Below are positions 10,487-20,187 of a stretch of DNA of 64,000 nt, piece after piece; the first letter of the stretch is position 1; each line of letters begins with the position of its first letter. Location of the stretch: NCBI GenBank assembly GCA_011050675.1, contig DRFI01000020.1, positions 620,001 to 684,000 of the forward strand. The letters are read 5' to 3'. The stretch comes from Maribacter sp. Its GTDB lineage: Bacteria > Bacteroidota > Bacteroidia > Flavobacteriales > Flavobacteriaceae. Under the pieces are notes generated by a model, which worked only from the letters and a program-made list of their open reading frames with translations, had not been told where the DNA came from and made no database searches. The position numbers and the translations under genes are program-made.

Positions 10487-10975
10487 TTAAGAAGGATCTA
10501 CCAAAAATAATGGTTGATCAAACTCTACTGGTGAAGAATCATCTACTAATATCTTAACGATAGTACCAGAAACTTCAGATTCTATGTCATTGAACAATTT
10601 CATTGCTTCAATTACACAAAGTACATCTCCTGTACCAATTGTATCCCCTACCTCAATAAAAACAGGCTTGTCTGGAGATGGCTTTCTGTAGAAAGTACCA
10701 ATGATAGGAGACTTTATAGTGATGTATTTATCATCCTCGGCTTTTTTCTGCTCGGCCTCTGTTGGAGAAGCTGCTTGAGCTTCTGCTGGTGCAGCGGCAA
10801 CAGCTGGCATAGCTTGTTGCGCCATAGGCATTGTGTGCACGTAAGTTGGCTCAGAATTCCCACTTAAGCTTCCGGTACGAATGGTAATCTTAATATCATC
10901 CGTCTCCAATTTTACCTCGCTAGCGCCAGATTTGGCTACAAACTTGATAAGGCTTTGAATTTCTTTAATATCCAT
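10487..10975 (-). CDS. accB: Acetyl-CoA carboxylase biotin carboxyl carrier protein
   Basis: A 162-residue carrier protein. The N-terminal domain is followed by an Ala/Pro-rich flexible linker (about residues 50-80) and a biotinyl domain with the modified lysine in EAMKLFN (Lys126). It carries carboxybiotin between AccC and the carboxyltransferase. It lies 33 bases downstream of fabH and immediately upstream of accC, the usual Bacteroidota order. Confidence 0.97.
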   Translation of the reverse strand: MDIKEIQSLIKFVAKSGASEVKLETDDIKITIRTGSLSGNSEPTYVHTMPMAQQAMPAVAAAPAEAQAASPTEAEQKKAEDDKYITIKSPIIGTFYRKPSPDKPVFIEVGDTIGTGDVLCVIEAMKLFNDIESEVSGTIVKILVDDSSPVEFDQPLFLVDPS

Positions 10976-11008
10976 ATTTCTCTAAGTTATAATTGGTAGT
11001 TGTTGTTG

Positions 11009-12004
11009 TTAGTTATAAGCCCATTTTAAGTAGATAGAACCCCAGGTAAAACCACCGCCAAAGGCAGCAAAAACTAAGTTATCTCCTTTTTTAAGCTGTT
11101 TTTCGTAATCAAATAATAAAAGTGGCAATGTTGCAGATGTTGTATTACCATAGCGCTGAATATTCATCATCACTTTAGAATCATCTACACCCATTCTTTT
11201 GGCAGTAGCATCAATAATACGCTTATTTGCTTGGTGGGGTACTAGCCAGTTAACATCATCTTCAGAAAGTTCATTTCTAGTCATGATCTTTGCTGCTACA
11301 TCTGCCATATTAGAAACGGCAAATTTAAATACCGTTTTCCCTTCTTGAAAAATAAAATGCTTTTTATTGGTAACGCTTTCTATTGTAGCTGGCATAATAG
11401 ACCCGCCACCTTCCATTCCAAGAAATTGTCTTCCGCTACCGTCTGCTCTTAAGTACTCATCTTGCAAACCTAAACCTTCATAGTTAGGCTCAAAAAGTGC
11501 AGCGCCGGCACCATCACCAAAAATTATGCAAGTGGTACGGTCCGTATAATCGATAATCGATGACATTTTATCTGCACCTATAAGTAGTACTTTCTTATAA
11601 CGACCAGTTTCTATATGACCCGCAACTGTCGACATTCCAAAAAGAAAGCTAGAACATGCTGCTAATAAATCATAAGCAAAGGCATTAACGGCACCTATTT
11701 CAGAAGCTACAAAAGCTGCTGTTGATGCTACCATACTATCTGGAGTTGCGGTTGCAACAATTACCAAATCTATTTCGGAAGCATCTAGACCCTTCTTTTC
11801 CATAAGGTCCTGAGCGGCCTTAATGGCCAAATAAGACGTGCCTTCCCCTTCTTCCTTTTTTAATACCCGTCTCTCCTTTATACCAGTTCTGCTAGTAATC
11901 CATTCGTCATTGGTTTCAACCAACTCCTCAAGCATTTTGTTGGTCATTACAAACTGGGGAACATAGCCTCCTACCGCGGTAATAGCTGCTGTAATTTTGG
12001 TCAT
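11009..12004 (-). CDS. fabH: Beta-ketoacyl-ACP synthase III
   Basis: A 331-residue KAS III enzyme that condenses an acyl-CoA primer with malonyl-ACP and so starts fatty acid chains, including branched ones in this phylum. The catalytic triad is visible as Cys in LLAACSSFLFG, His in VPHQANKRI and Asn in QRYGNTTSAT. It is separated from the upstream rpmF by 233 bases containing a terminator, so it is probably read mainly from its own promoter with accB and accC. Confidence 0.97.
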   Translation of the reverse strand: MTKITAAITAVGGYVPQFVMTNKMLEELVETNDEWITSRTGIKERRVLKKEEGEGTSYLAIKAAQDLMEKKGLDASEIDLVIVATATPDSMVASTAAFVASEIGAVNAFAYDLLAACSSFLFGMSTVAGHIETGRYKKVLLIGADKMSSIIDYTDRTTCIIFGDGAGAALFEPNYEGLGLQDEYLRADGSGRQFLGMEGGGSIMPATIESVTNKKHFIFQEGKTVFKFAVSNMADVAAKIMTRNELSEDDVNWLVPHQANKRIIDATAKRMGVDDSKVMMNIQRYGNTTSATLPLLLFDYEKQLKKGDNLVFAAFGGGFTWGSIYLKWAYN

Positions 12005-12182
12005 ACTTTATTTGCTTTCTTGTAAAAAACTTAAAAAACGAGTCAAAAGTCATGAAAAATAATGATTTTCAACGACTTTTCGTGTAAAGTTATCGGGTTT
12101 TTAAAAAATTGCAATTGATAGCTATACAGCTATTACACCTTAAATTATCTGAATAACAAGGTGCTAAAATATAAATTGGACT

Positions 12183-12215
12183 AAAAAAAACTCCCTACTT
12201 CTAATGAAGTGGGAG
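12183..12215 (-). terminator. Terminator between rpmF and fabH
   Basis: On the minus strand CTCCCACTTC pairs with GAAGTAGGGAG (one bulge, loop ATTA) and is followed by eight T. It would end the DUF177-rpmF transcript before fabH. The remaining intergenic bases (12005-12182 and 12216-12237) show no other clear element. Confidence 0.82.
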
Positions 12216-12237
12216 CTTAGTATAAGTTCAAAAAGTC

Positions 12238-12435
12238 TTAAGCTTCTGCCTCTTCGGTTTTATCAACCAAAACTTGACCTCTATAATGTAATTTTCCTTC
12301 GTGCCAGTGAGCTCTGTGAAATAGGTGAGTCTCGCCAGTTGTAGAATCTGTAGCCAAAGTAGGAGCTACTGCCTTATAATGTGTTCTTCTTTTGTCTCTC
12401 CTTGTTTTGGAAATTTTTCTCTTAGGATGTGCCAT
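12238..12435 (-). CDS. rpmF: 50S ribosomal protein L32
   Basis: A 65-residue basic ribosomal protein starting [17 protein letters not shown], the standard L32 N-terminus. It has no cysteines, so it is the zinc-independent form. It follows the DUF177 gene with seven bases between them, the conserved yceD-rpmF pairing. Confidence 0.98.
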   Translation of the reverse strand: MAHPKRKISKTRRDKRRTHYKAVAPTLATDSTTGETHLFHRAHWHEGKLHYRGQVLVDKTEEAEA

Positions 12436-12442
12436 TTAAACC

Positions 12443-12973
12443 TTATTTATCCGTTAATAGTTTCTTTAATTCGTCCCATCGGGGATCGCTTTCTTCTTTA
12501 TCTGATCTCTTCTCTTTTGGTTGAAGCTCGTTTAACCTGTCTAACACTTCAGATTCTAAAGTGCCATCTTCAATACCAGGATGAATTCTTTTTTGAGGAA
12601 CTGCCAATACAAGCATTTCATACACATACTGCGCTATGTTCAATTGGTGTTCGTTATGAGGAAGAATTAATATTTCATCATTTTCATCATTATACTCTTC
12701 ACCAAACTTAACTACCAAATGCAAATCTCCGCTTAAAGCTTGATCATACGGTTCACTAGTTATGTCACAATCAACATTTACTGTTCCTGATGCTTCCAAA
12801 TCAACCTCCATCATTGTACTTGTTTTATTAAGTACTACATCTAAATTGATGTTGGTAGCATTGAACTCATCGTATCCAAAAGAATCAAAGAACGTATTTT
12901 CAATCTGGTAATTAAAGTTGTGTTTTCCTTGCTTCAATCCTGAGAAAGGAATATTGAACTCCTTTTGCTTCAT
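12443..12973 (-). CDS. DUF177 (YceD-like) protein, ribosome assembly-linked
   Basis: A 176-residue protein of the DUF177 family, whose genes lie before rpmF in most bacteria and which is thought to assist 23S rRNA processing or ribosome assembly. I start at ATG 12973 (MKQKEFNIPFSGLKQG); an in-frame GTG lies three codons upstream. The core contains VNVDCDITSEPYDQALSG, in which the family often has paired cysteines; here only one is present. The tail is charged. The gene has a strong promoter directly upstream. Confidence 0.9.
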   Translation of the reverse strand: MKQKEFNIPFSGLKQGKHNFNYQIENTFFDSFGYDEFNATNINLDVVLNKTSTMMEVDLEASGTVNVDCDITSEPYDQALSGDLHLVVKFGEEYNDENDEILILPHNEHQLNIAQYVYEMLVLAVPQKRIHPGIEDGTLESEVLDRLNELQPKEKRSDKEESDPRWDELKKLLTDK

Positions 12974-13019
12974 CTCGTACACACTTAAATTAACACTATT
13001 CGCCCTTAAAAGGCGGGTG

Positions 13020-13049
13020 CAAAGATACTATTTTTTTAATAAAAGACAA
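13020..13049 (-). promoter_or_regulatory. Strong Bacteroidota promoter for DUF177-rpmF
   Basis: On the minus strand a TTG (13047-13049) is followed after exactly 19 bases by TATCTTTG (13020-13027), which fits the Bacteroidota primary sigma consensus (-33 TTTG, 19-20 bases, -7 TAnnTTTG). A short GC-rich dyad (about 13003-13019) follows in the leader. Confidence 0.75.
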
Positions 13050-13095
13050 TAGTTATCAACTATTTATCTTTATAACTTTTTAATCTTACAAAATT

Positions 13096-14148
13096 TTAAC
13101 GCTCTCTCTTTAAACGTTGCTTTTTTAATACGTCTTGTGTAAGCTCTTCGTATTCTGTTCTATTCTTAAAAATCTTTAAAGCCGTAAAGACTGCTTCTTT
13201 AAAAGAACTCTCATCAGCAACACCTTTTCCTGCTATTTCATAAGCAGTTCCATGATCTGGTGATGTTCTAACCTTACTTAATCCTGCCGTAAAATTAACT
13301 CCTTGACCAAATGATATTGTTTTAAATGGAATTAAACCTTGATCATGATATGCAGCCAAAATCGCATCGAACTTTTTATATCCATCCGACCCAAAGAAAC
13401 TATCTGCAGAATAAGGCCCATATACTAAATGACCCATGTTCGCCATTTCTTTAATGACCGGCTTTAGTACCTCATCATCCTCTTTACCGATAACACCATT
13501 ATCGCCACTATGTGGATTAATCCCTAAAAGGGCTATTTTTGGCTTTCGAACACCAAAATCCATCATTAGTGATTTTTCGATAATGTTTATTTTATCGCGT
13601 ATTAATCTTGGTATAATAGCATCGGACACATCTTTTACCGCTACGTGATCCGTTAACAATCCAACCTTTAGTGTATCTGTCACCATAAACATTAGACTCT
13701 CACCATTAAGCTCTTGTGCCAAATAATCTGTGTGTCCAGGAAATTTGAACTCTTCTGATTGTATATTGTTTTTATTAATAGGCGCGGTTACTAAAACATC
13801 TATATCGCCTATTTTTAAGGCCTCTACTGCTGCTCTTAAAGATTTAATAGCATACTCACCACCTTCTTTGGTTGACTGCCCAAAATCGATTCTAGGCATT
13901 TCTTTCCAAACATTTACAATATTAATTTTATTGTCTATTGCTTTTGAAGCATCTGGTATACCATTAAAAACAATACTAAGGTTCAATTGCTTCATTTGGA
14001 AGGAAACCGTCTTGTTTGAAGCAAAAATAACGGGAGTACAAAAATCTAACATTCTGCTGTCTTCGAAGCTTTTTAATGCCACTTCACAACCTATTCCATT
14101 TAAGTCTCCTATTGAGATGCCTAACCTAATTTTCCTGTTTTCCTCCAT
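13096..14148 (-). CDS. pdxA: 4-hydroxythreonine-4-phosphate dehydrogenase
   Basis: A 350-residue enzyme of the DXP-dependent pyridoxal phosphate pathway, oxidising 4-phosphohydroxy-threonine. The start ATG at 14148 gives MEENRKIRLGISIGDLNGIG, the usual N-terminus with a glycine-rich loop; a longer frame from GTG 14208 would add 20 unlike residues. Metal-ligand motifs FPGHTDYLAQ and AAYHDQGLIPFK are present. It is divergent from the riboflavin synthase gene. Confidence 0.95.
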   Translation of the reverse strand: MEENRKIRLGISIGDLNGIGCEVALKSFEDSRMLDFCTPVIFASNKTVSFQMKQLNLSIVFNGIPDASKAIDNKINIVNVWKEMPRIDFGQSTKEGGEYAIKSLRAAVEALKIGDIDVLVTAPINKNNIQSEEFKFPGHTDYLAQELNGESLMFMVTDTLKVGLLTDHVAVKDVSDAIIPRLIRDKINIIEKSLMMDFGVRKPKIALLGINPHSGDNGVIGKEDDEVLKPVIKEMANMGHLVYGPYSADSFFGSDGYKKFDAILAAYHDQGLIPFKTISFGQGVNFTAGLSKVRTSPDHGTAYEIAGKGVADESSFKEAVFTALKIFKNRTEYEELTQDVLKKQRLKRER

Positions 14149-14157
14149 GATATTCTG

Positions 14158-14165
14158 TACCTTTG
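14158..14165 (+). promoter_or_regulatory. Promoter -7 element before riboflavin synthase
   Basis: TACCTTTG is an exact TAnnTTTG match, 43 bases before the ATG of the riboflavin synthase gene and just outside the pdxA start. A convincing -33 element was not found. Confidence 0.5.
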
Positions 14166-14208
14166 TACTCAATTTTGAATATTCAAAATTACTTAAATTA
14201 AACGACAC

Positions 14209-14793
14209 ATGTTTACGGGAATTATTGAAACATTAGGTAAAGTAACCTCTCTTGAAGTTAAAGGTGGCAACTTAGACATCACCATAGAATCTAGCTTAAC
14301 TCCTGAATTAAAGATAGACCAAAGTGTAGCTCATAACGGCGTTTGTTTAACCGTTGTTAGCCTAACAGATACCACATACACCGTAACTGCAATTGCCGAA
14401 ACCCTTAGCAAAACCAATCTTGATAGTTTAAAAACCAATGATTCTGTAAATTTAGAGCGCGCCATGATTTTGGGTTCTAGGTTAGATGGTCATATTGTTC
14501 AAGGCCATGTAGATCAAACAGGAGAATGCACCAATGTAAGAGAAGATAATGGTAGTTGGATTTTTTCTTTCACCTACAATGCTAAAACCGGAAACCCTAC
14601 TATTGAAAAAGGGTCAATAACCATAGATGGAACAAGTTTAACGGTAGTCAACTCTGGAAAAAACACTTTTGAAGTTGCTATTATACCATATACTTACGAA
14701 CACACCCGTTTCAACACCTACAAGCCTGGAACTATTGTAAACTTAGAGTTTGATGTTATAGGTAAGTATGTTGCAAAATTGATGGCGAAATAA
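14209..14793 (+). CDS. ribE: Riboflavin synthase, alpha subunit
   Basis: A 194-residue enzyme that dismutates two 6,7-dimethyl-8-ribityllumazines to riboflavin. It starts MFTGIIETLG, the invariant N-terminus, and contains two lumazine-binding repeats, the first with SVAHNGVCLTVV and the second with GSITIDGTSLTVV. Length is normal. It converges with the acyltransferase gene with four bases between the stops. Confidence 0.97.
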   Translation: MFTGIIETLGKVTSLEVKGGNLDITIESSLTPELKIDQSVAHNGVCLTVVSLTDTTYTVTAIAETLSKTNLDSLKTNDSVNLERAMILGSRLDGHIVQGHVDQTGECTNVREDNGSWIFSFTYNAKTGNPTIEKGSITIDGTSLTVVNSGKNTFEVAIIPYTYEHTRFNTYKPGTIVNLEFDVIGKYVAKLMAK

Positions 14794-14797
14794 CCCG

Positions 14798-15886
14798 CTA
14801 TACCTTAATAAATATCTTTTTCTGATATAGAATATAGCCAACAAAGCTATAAAACAGCACTACACTTAGCCCGTATAAAAGGGATGAAGTTTCTAACGCT
14901 ATAAAATCGTGTACATATACTGTTTGAAACAGCCAACCATGTAACGAAGTTTCCCCTACTTGTATCTGCCCCATTACCTTACTGATGAAGCTTGATAAGA
15001 AATAAATAACAATAGCATTTGCCCCTGCGTATCTAAATATTGAGCCAAACTCTATTTTCTTAACATCGGTCAGATAATAAATAAGTGCTAAAATTAAATT
15101 TGCCCAGCCTGCCGTTACCAACACAAAACTACTTGTCCATAATGCTTTGTTGATTGGAAATACAATATCCCAAACATGACCTATGATTAAAAGACTACCA
15201 CCTAAGCCCATTAATATGGTTGCTTTCTTTTTTTGTGTACTCGTTAATATAAGACCTGTAAATACACCTAATAAAGAGCTGGCAATAGAAGGGATTGTAC
15301 TCAACAAGCCTTCTGGGTCATAATCTGCCTTATAGCTGTGCGAACCAAACACTTTAACGTCGATCCAATTTGCTAAGTTATTAGGTGCTCTTTCAAATGT
15401 AGAGGCTACACCATCAACAGGTACAAAGGTCATTAATAACCAGTATCCTATTAAGAGCACAGCAGTAACCGAAATTAGATTTTTCCAACTTAGGTTTATG
15501 AATAATAATGCAGCAAAAAAGAACACCACACCTATTCTTTGAAGCACTCCTGGAAAACGAATATCGCCGAAATCTTTAAAGAAAGGAAAATGAATAACAA
15601 ACGCCCCTAAAAAAAGTCCGAGTCCGATTAGTTTTAATGCTCGGATTCCTATTTTACGATACGCCTTAGCATCTACAGTCCTGTTTTTATAGGAGAAGGC
15701 AATAGATGTGCCGACAATGAATAAAAAGAATGGAAAAACTAAATCGGTCGGTGTATACCCATGCCAATCGGCATGTAGAAATGGTCCGTAAACATTAGAC
15801 CAAGTTCCTGGTGTATTTACCAAGACCATTAATAAAATAGTAGCACCCCTAAAAATATCAACTGATAAAATCCTTTCCTTTACCAT
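14798..15886 (-). CDS. Heparan-alpha-glucosaminide N-acetyltransferase-like membrane protein (DUF5009/NagX type)
   Basis: A 362-residue polytopic protein with about ten membrane segments. It begins ILSVDIFRGATILLMVLVN and has the PTDLVFPFFLFIVG signature of the HGSNAT/NagX family, which passes acetyl groups across membranes or helps take up amino sugars. It lies seven bases downstream of a sodium:solute symporter gene, so the two are co-transcribed. Together they suggest handling of an acetylated sugar; that substrate is inferred, not shown. Confidence 0.85.
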   Translation of the reverse strand: MVKERILSVDIFRGATILLMVLVNTPGTWSNVYGPFLHADWHGYTPTDLVFPFFLFIVGTSIAFSYKNRTVDAKAYRKIGIRALKLIGLGLFLGAFVIHFPFFKDFGDIRFPGVLQRIGVVFFFAALLFINLSWKNLISVTAVLLIGYWLLMTFVPVDGVASTFERAPNNLANWIDVKVFGSHSYKADYDPEGLLSTIPSIASSLLGVFTGLILTSTQKKKATILMGLGGSLLIIGHVWDIVFPINKALWTSSFVLVTAGWANLILALIYYLTDVKKIEFGSIFRYAGANAIVIYFLSSFISKVMGQIQVGETSLHGWLFQTVYVHDFIALETSSLLYGLSVVLFYSFVGYILYQKKIFIKV

Positions 15887-15893
15887 CTTAATA

Positions 15894-17705
15894 TTATAAA
15901 ATGGTTCCTTTTAATCGATTCCAAGCTTTTATTAATAACACTCCTGCAATAATAGAAACAACGGTTAGAATAATTGCTTGTGTAGTTCTGCCATAGATCC
16001 AATATCCTGTAGCAAACATAATAGAGTAAATTAATACTACACCTAATAACATTGCTGTTAACCCGGCAGGAACGCTCCATTTTTCTTTATCCTTTACTAT
16101 TTCTACCGCATCTGTATCTGCATCGCTTACCACTTTTGCCCAACCTGGACCGCCTGGTTGTATTTTTCTATAAAAGCTACGTAATGTATCGTTAGATTCT
16201 GGCTGTGTCATAAATGTTGCCATCAACCAAATAGCCGTAGTCAACACTACAATAAATATGTATTCTGACCAGTCTGGCAATAGTCCTGTATCGGTAGCAA
16301 AAAAATATGCACCTATTGGAGTTAGTTTTAATATAATCGAAATAATACCAGATGCGAACATTGCAGTAATTTCACTCCAAGCATTAATTCTCCACCAGAA
16401 CCATCTTAAGATAAAAATAAGTCCGGTACCTGCTCCAAACGCCAATAGCACATCAAACAACTGAAGTGCATTTTGTAGTAATAATGCCAAACCAGCACTA
16501 AATATCATTAAGACAACAGTTGATATTCTACCTACTGCAACCAATTTTTTCTCTGATGCATTTGGGTTAATCTGTTGCTTATAAAAATCATAAACAATGT
16601 ATGACGACCCCCAATTTAATTGCGTACTTATTGTACTCATATATGCTGCAACCAATGAAGCAAGCACAACTCCTAAAAGTCCACTAGGTAATTTTGTCAA
16701 CATAGCAGAATATGCTAAATCATGACCCAATTTATCTGGAGTTACATTAGGAAAAGCCTCTTGTATACTTGCCAAATCTGGGTACACTACTATAGATGCC
16801 AATGCCACCAAAATCCATGGCCAAGGTCTTAACGCGTAATGCATTATATTAAAAAAGAATGTTGCACCAATAGCATGATTTTCATCTTTTGCAGCCAACA
16901 TACGCTGTGCGATATAACCACCTCCACCTGGCTCTGCACCCGGGTACCAAGAACTCCACCATTGTACTGCTAAAGGAATTATAAATAAGGTTATCAATGC
17001 TTTCTTGTTACTAAAATCTGGAAGTATGTTTAGTTTAGAAGCTACATCCTCATTTGCCATCAATGCCTGTATACCTCCAACCTCAGGTATATTCACTAAA
17101 TAATAAGCAGCACCTATTGCCCCTGCCATAGCTACGAAGAACAATAGAAAATCTGTGTACACCACACCTTTAAATCCGCCTAAGGCGCTAAAAGTAACAG
17201 TAATCAAACCAGCACTTACTACTGTTTGCCAAGGCTCTAACCCAAGCATAATACTTCCTATTTTTATAGCAGCCAACGTAACCGCAGACATCGTGATTAC
17301 ATTAAAAATTACCCCTAAATAAATAGCTCTAAATTTTCTTAAAAAACTTGCTGGTTTACCGCCATAGCGCATCTCATAAAACTCAAGATCCGTATTTACA
17401 TTTGATTTACGCCAAAGTTTAGCATAGACAAATACCGTTAACATACCGGTTATCAAAAAACACCACCAAACCCAGTTACCCGAAACCCCATTGGTACGTA
17501 CGATATCTGTAACTAAATTAGGTGTATCTGTGGAAAATGTGGTTGCTACCATTGAAAGTCCTAAAAGCCACCAAGGCATTGTACGTCCTGAAAGAAAAAA
17601 TTCTGAAGAACTTTTACCTGATGTTTTTGATACATAAAACCCTATGCCTAAGACAAGGGAGAAGAAAACTATAATAAAAGTATAGTCTAGCGTACTGAGT
17701 TCCAT
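15894..17705 (-). CDS. Sodium:solute symporter (SSS family)
   Basis: A 603-residue inner-membrane transporter with about 14 membrane segments. The first part contains YFVSKTSGKSS-type and SGRTMPWWLLGLSMVATTFS sequences found in sugar-type SSS carriers. It should use the sodium gradient to import a sugar or other small solute. It is the first gene of a two-gene operon with the NagX-like protein. The start ATG at 17705 is 75 bases from the divergent TauE-type gene. Confidence 0.9.
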   Translation of the reverse strand: MELSTLDYTFIIVFFSLVLGIGFYVSKTSGKSSSEFFLSGRTMPWWLLGLSMVATTFSTDTPNLVTDIVRTNGVSGNWVWWCFLITGMLTVFVYAKLWRKSNVNTDLEFYEMRYGGKPASFLRKFRAIYLGVIFNVITMSAVTLAAIKIGSIMLGLEPWQTVVSAGLITVTFSALGGFKGVVYTDFLLFFVAMAGAIGAAYYLVNIPEVGGIQALMANEDVASKLNILPDFSNKKALITLFIIPLAVQWWSSWYPGAEPGGGGYIAQRMLAAKDENHAIGATFFFNIMHYALRPWPWILVALASIVVYPDLASIQEAFPNVTPDKLGHDLAYSAMLTKLPSGLLGVVLASLVAAYMSTISTQLNWGSSYIVYDFYKQQINPNASEKKLVAVGRISTVVLMIFSAGLALLLQNALQLFDVLLAFGAGTGLIFILRWFWWRINAWSEITAMFASGIISIILKLTPIGAYFFATDTGLLPDWSEYIFIVVLTTAIWLMATFMTQPESNDTLRSFYRKIQPGGPGWAKVVSDADTDAVEIVKDKEKWSVPAGLTAMLLGVVLIYSIMFATGYWIYGRTTQAIILTVVSIIAGVLLIKAWNRLKGTIL

Positions 17706-17780
17706 AAGTTGGTTTTAGGTTGATTGTTAAAGATATATTATTTTAGGAGATTTATACATCTAATACGCTAAACGTACCAC

Positions 17781-18536
17781 GTGCTTCTATCAATAACTAC
17801 TGAAATTACCCCAACCGCTTGGATACTTGCTTACGGGGCAACCTTTATAGTAGGTTTATCAAAAGCCGGAATTAAAGGCATTGCTGTTTTAAATGTGACC
17901 CTTATGGCATTGGCTTTCGGCGCCAAAGAGTCCACAGGCATGGTGGTACCCCTACTTATTCTAGCCGATATTTTATCAGTGATCTATTATAATAAATATA
18001 CACAGTGGAAATATGTTTTTAAAGTACTCCCATGGATGATTGTAGGAGTATTAATAGGTGTTGTCATTGGCAAAGATCTTCCTGAAAAATTCTTTAAAAT
18101 AGGTATGGCGACCATAATCATCATCACCTTGTTTATGATGGTTTATTGGGACCGTAAAAAAGATAAAAACGTACCATCTCACTGGACATTTGCAGGGTCT
18201 ATTGGAACAATAGCGGGTATCACCACCATGGTAGGCAACTTAGCTGGTGCATTTTCTAATATTTATTTTTTAGCCATGCGGCTACCTAAAAATCACTTTA
18301 TAGGTACTGCAGCCTGGTTGTTTTTAATCGTAAACATTATTAAACTTCCGTTTCATTTTTTTGTCTGGAAGACTATTTCAACAGAATCCTTGACATTAAA
18401 TCTTATATTATTACCAGGAATTCTTCTTGGCTTTTTTGTAGGCGTACGCTTTATAAAATTTATTAAAGATGCGTTTTTTAGAAAGATGATAATGGTATTA
18501 ACTGCCGTTGGTGCAATACTTATAATGTTCAGCTAG
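17781..18536 (+). CDS. TauE/SafE family permease
   Basis: A 251-residue membrane protein with about eight hydrophobic segments and the N-terminal motif FIVGLSKAGIKG typical of the TauE/SafE family, which exports sulfite, sulfoacetate or related organosulfur anions. The only suitable start is a GTG at 17781. It is transcribed away from the symporter operon, and no sulfur-metabolism gene lies close by, so the substrate is unknown. Confidence 0.85.
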   Translation: MLLSITTEITPTAWILAYGATFIVGLSKAGIKGIAVLNVTLMALAFGAKESTGMVVPLLILADILSVIYYNKYTQWKYVFKVLPWMIVGVLIGVVIGKDLPEKFFKIGMATIIIITLFMMVYWDRKKDKNVPSHWTFAGSIGTIAGITTMVGNLAGAFSNIYFLAMRLPKNHFIGTAAWLFLIVNIIKLPFHFFVWKTISTESLTLNLILLPGILLGFFVGVRFIKFIKDAFFRKMIMVLTAVGAILIMFS

Positions 18537-18652
18537 CACCTCAACTTTATATTATAGCTAGTTGAATACCGTCTATTTATTTGAGATTAGGGTTAATGCG
18601 TAAGCGACCAACCTTGTAATTTTATAGCTCTAATCTAGAAACACGGCCGTAA

Positions 18653-20182
18653 ATGAATATCATAGGAAATTTCATAAAAGGAGTTATAAATGTAACCGAT
18701 AAAATTACTGGTGATGACAACCCGATAGAGGAACAAAAAGAGGTTCTTAAAAACCTTTTAGAAAAAGCAAAAGATACTTCTTTTGGTAAAGCTTATGAAT
18801 TTGAACATGTTCTAGAAGACGATAATTTAGCTCAAGTATTTCGGGACAAGGTTCCTTACTTTGATTACAATGAAATCAATGAAAAGTGGTGGCATAAATT
18901 ACATGAAGATCAAACGGATGTTACTTGGCCTGGCAGCCCCGACTACTTTGCATTAAGCTCGGGTACCACCGGAAAATCAAGTAAGCGTATACCTGTTACA
19001 AATGAAATGATAGACGCTATCCGACAAGCAGGTATTAAACAAGTTTTAGCCCTTTCTAATTTTGATTTACCAGCAGATTTCTTTGAAACGGGAATTCTTA
19101 TGCTTGGTAGTTCTACCGATTTAATTGAAAATGAGGACCATTTAGAAGGAGAGATTAGCGGTATTAGCGCTAGTAATATACCATCTTGGTTTAGTGGTTA
19201 TTATAAACCTGGAAGAGAAATTGCAAAAATTGAAGACTGGGACGAGCGGGTGGCAAAAATTGCCGAAAAAGCTGCAGATTGGGATATCGGTGCGCTTAGT
19301 GGCATACCTTCTTGGATAGAATTAATGCTTAAAGAGGTCATCAAAAAACACAACCTGAACAACATCCACGAAATATGGCCTAATCTACAAGTCTATACTT
19401 CTGGAGGAGTAGCATTTGGTCCTTATGAAAAAAGCTTCAATGCCTTAATGGGAAAACCTATAACGGTTATAGATACTTATTTGGCTTCTGAAGGTTTTAT
19501 TGCTTTTCAAAGTAGACCAGAAACTGACGCTATGAAATTAGTGACGGATAACGGAATCTACTTTGAGTTTGTTCCTTTTGATCCAGATTATATTTTGGAA
19601 GATGGATCACTTTCACAAGATGCTCCATCTTTAACACTTGCTGAAGTGGAAACAGGTCAGAATTACGTGCTTATTATTAGTACAGTAAGTGGTGCATGGC
19701 GTTATTTAATTGGAGACACGATTGAGTTTACAGATGTTGAACGTGCCGAAATTAAAATTACGGGGCGTACTAAATTTTTCTTGAATACAGTTGGCTCTCA
19801 ATTATCAGTAAATAAATTAGATGATGCCCTAAAAGATATCATGGAAACATTTGATATTCAAATACCAGAATACACGTTATGTGCAAAGAAATATGAAGAC
19901 GGATTTTACCATACCTGGTATTTAGGTACTAAAACAACACAAGACCCTAAAGACATAGCGAATAAGCTAGACGAGTCTTTAAAAGCTGCTAACAAAAACT
20001 ACAAGGTAGCACGCTCTAAAGCTTTAAAAGGGGTTAAAGTTTTCACGGTAGACCCAGATGTTTTTTATAGCTGGAACGATAGCAACAAAAAGAAAGGCGG
20101 ACAGGTGAAAATGGAACGTGTTATGAAAGAAGAAAAATTTGCCGAGTGGGAAGATTTTGTTAAAAAACAAAACAATAAATAG
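18653..20182 (+). CDS. GH3 auxin-responsive-like adenylating enzyme
   Basis: A 509-residue protein of the GH3 branch of the acyl-adenylate-forming superfamily, named for plant enzymes that join auxin or jasmonate to amino acids. The ATP loop is SSGTTGKSSKRIPV at about residues 103-116, and the C-terminal region has the hinge-like TGRTKFFLNTVGSQLS. Bacterial members are common in this phylum; substrates are undetermined. It is monocistronic and converges with the peptidase gene. Confidence 0.88.
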   Translation: MNIIGNFIKGVINVTDKITGDDNPIEEQKEVLKNLLEKAKDTSFGKAYEFEHVLEDDNLAQVFRDKVPYFDYNEINEKWWHKLHEDQTDVTWPGSPDYFALSSGTTGKSSKRIPVTNEMIDAIRQAGIKQVLALSNFDLPADFFETGILMLGSSTDLIENEDHLEGEISGISASNIPSWFSGYYKPGREIAKIEDWDERVAKIAEKAADWDIGALSGIPSWIELMLKEVIKKHNLNNIHEIWPNLQVYTSGGVAFGPYEKSFNALMGKPITVIDTYLASEGFIAFQSRPETDAMKLVTDNGIYFEFVPFDPDYILEDGSLSQDAPSLTLAEVETGQNYVLIISTVSGAWRYLIGDTIEFTDVERAEIKITGRTKFFLNTVGSQLSVNKLDDALKDIMETFDIQIPEYTLCAKKYEDGFYHTWYLGTKTTQDPKDIANKLDESLKAANKNYKVARSKALKGVKVFTVDPDVFYSWNDSNKKKGGQVKMERVMKEEKFAEWEDFVKKQNNK

Positions 20183-20187
20183 TACTT

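Noticed and set aside
14149-14208. 20-residue N-terminal extension of pdxA from GTG 14208
   Set aside because: It would run up to the riboflavin synthase start and through its -7 element, and the extra residues do not fit the family; the ATG at 14148 does.
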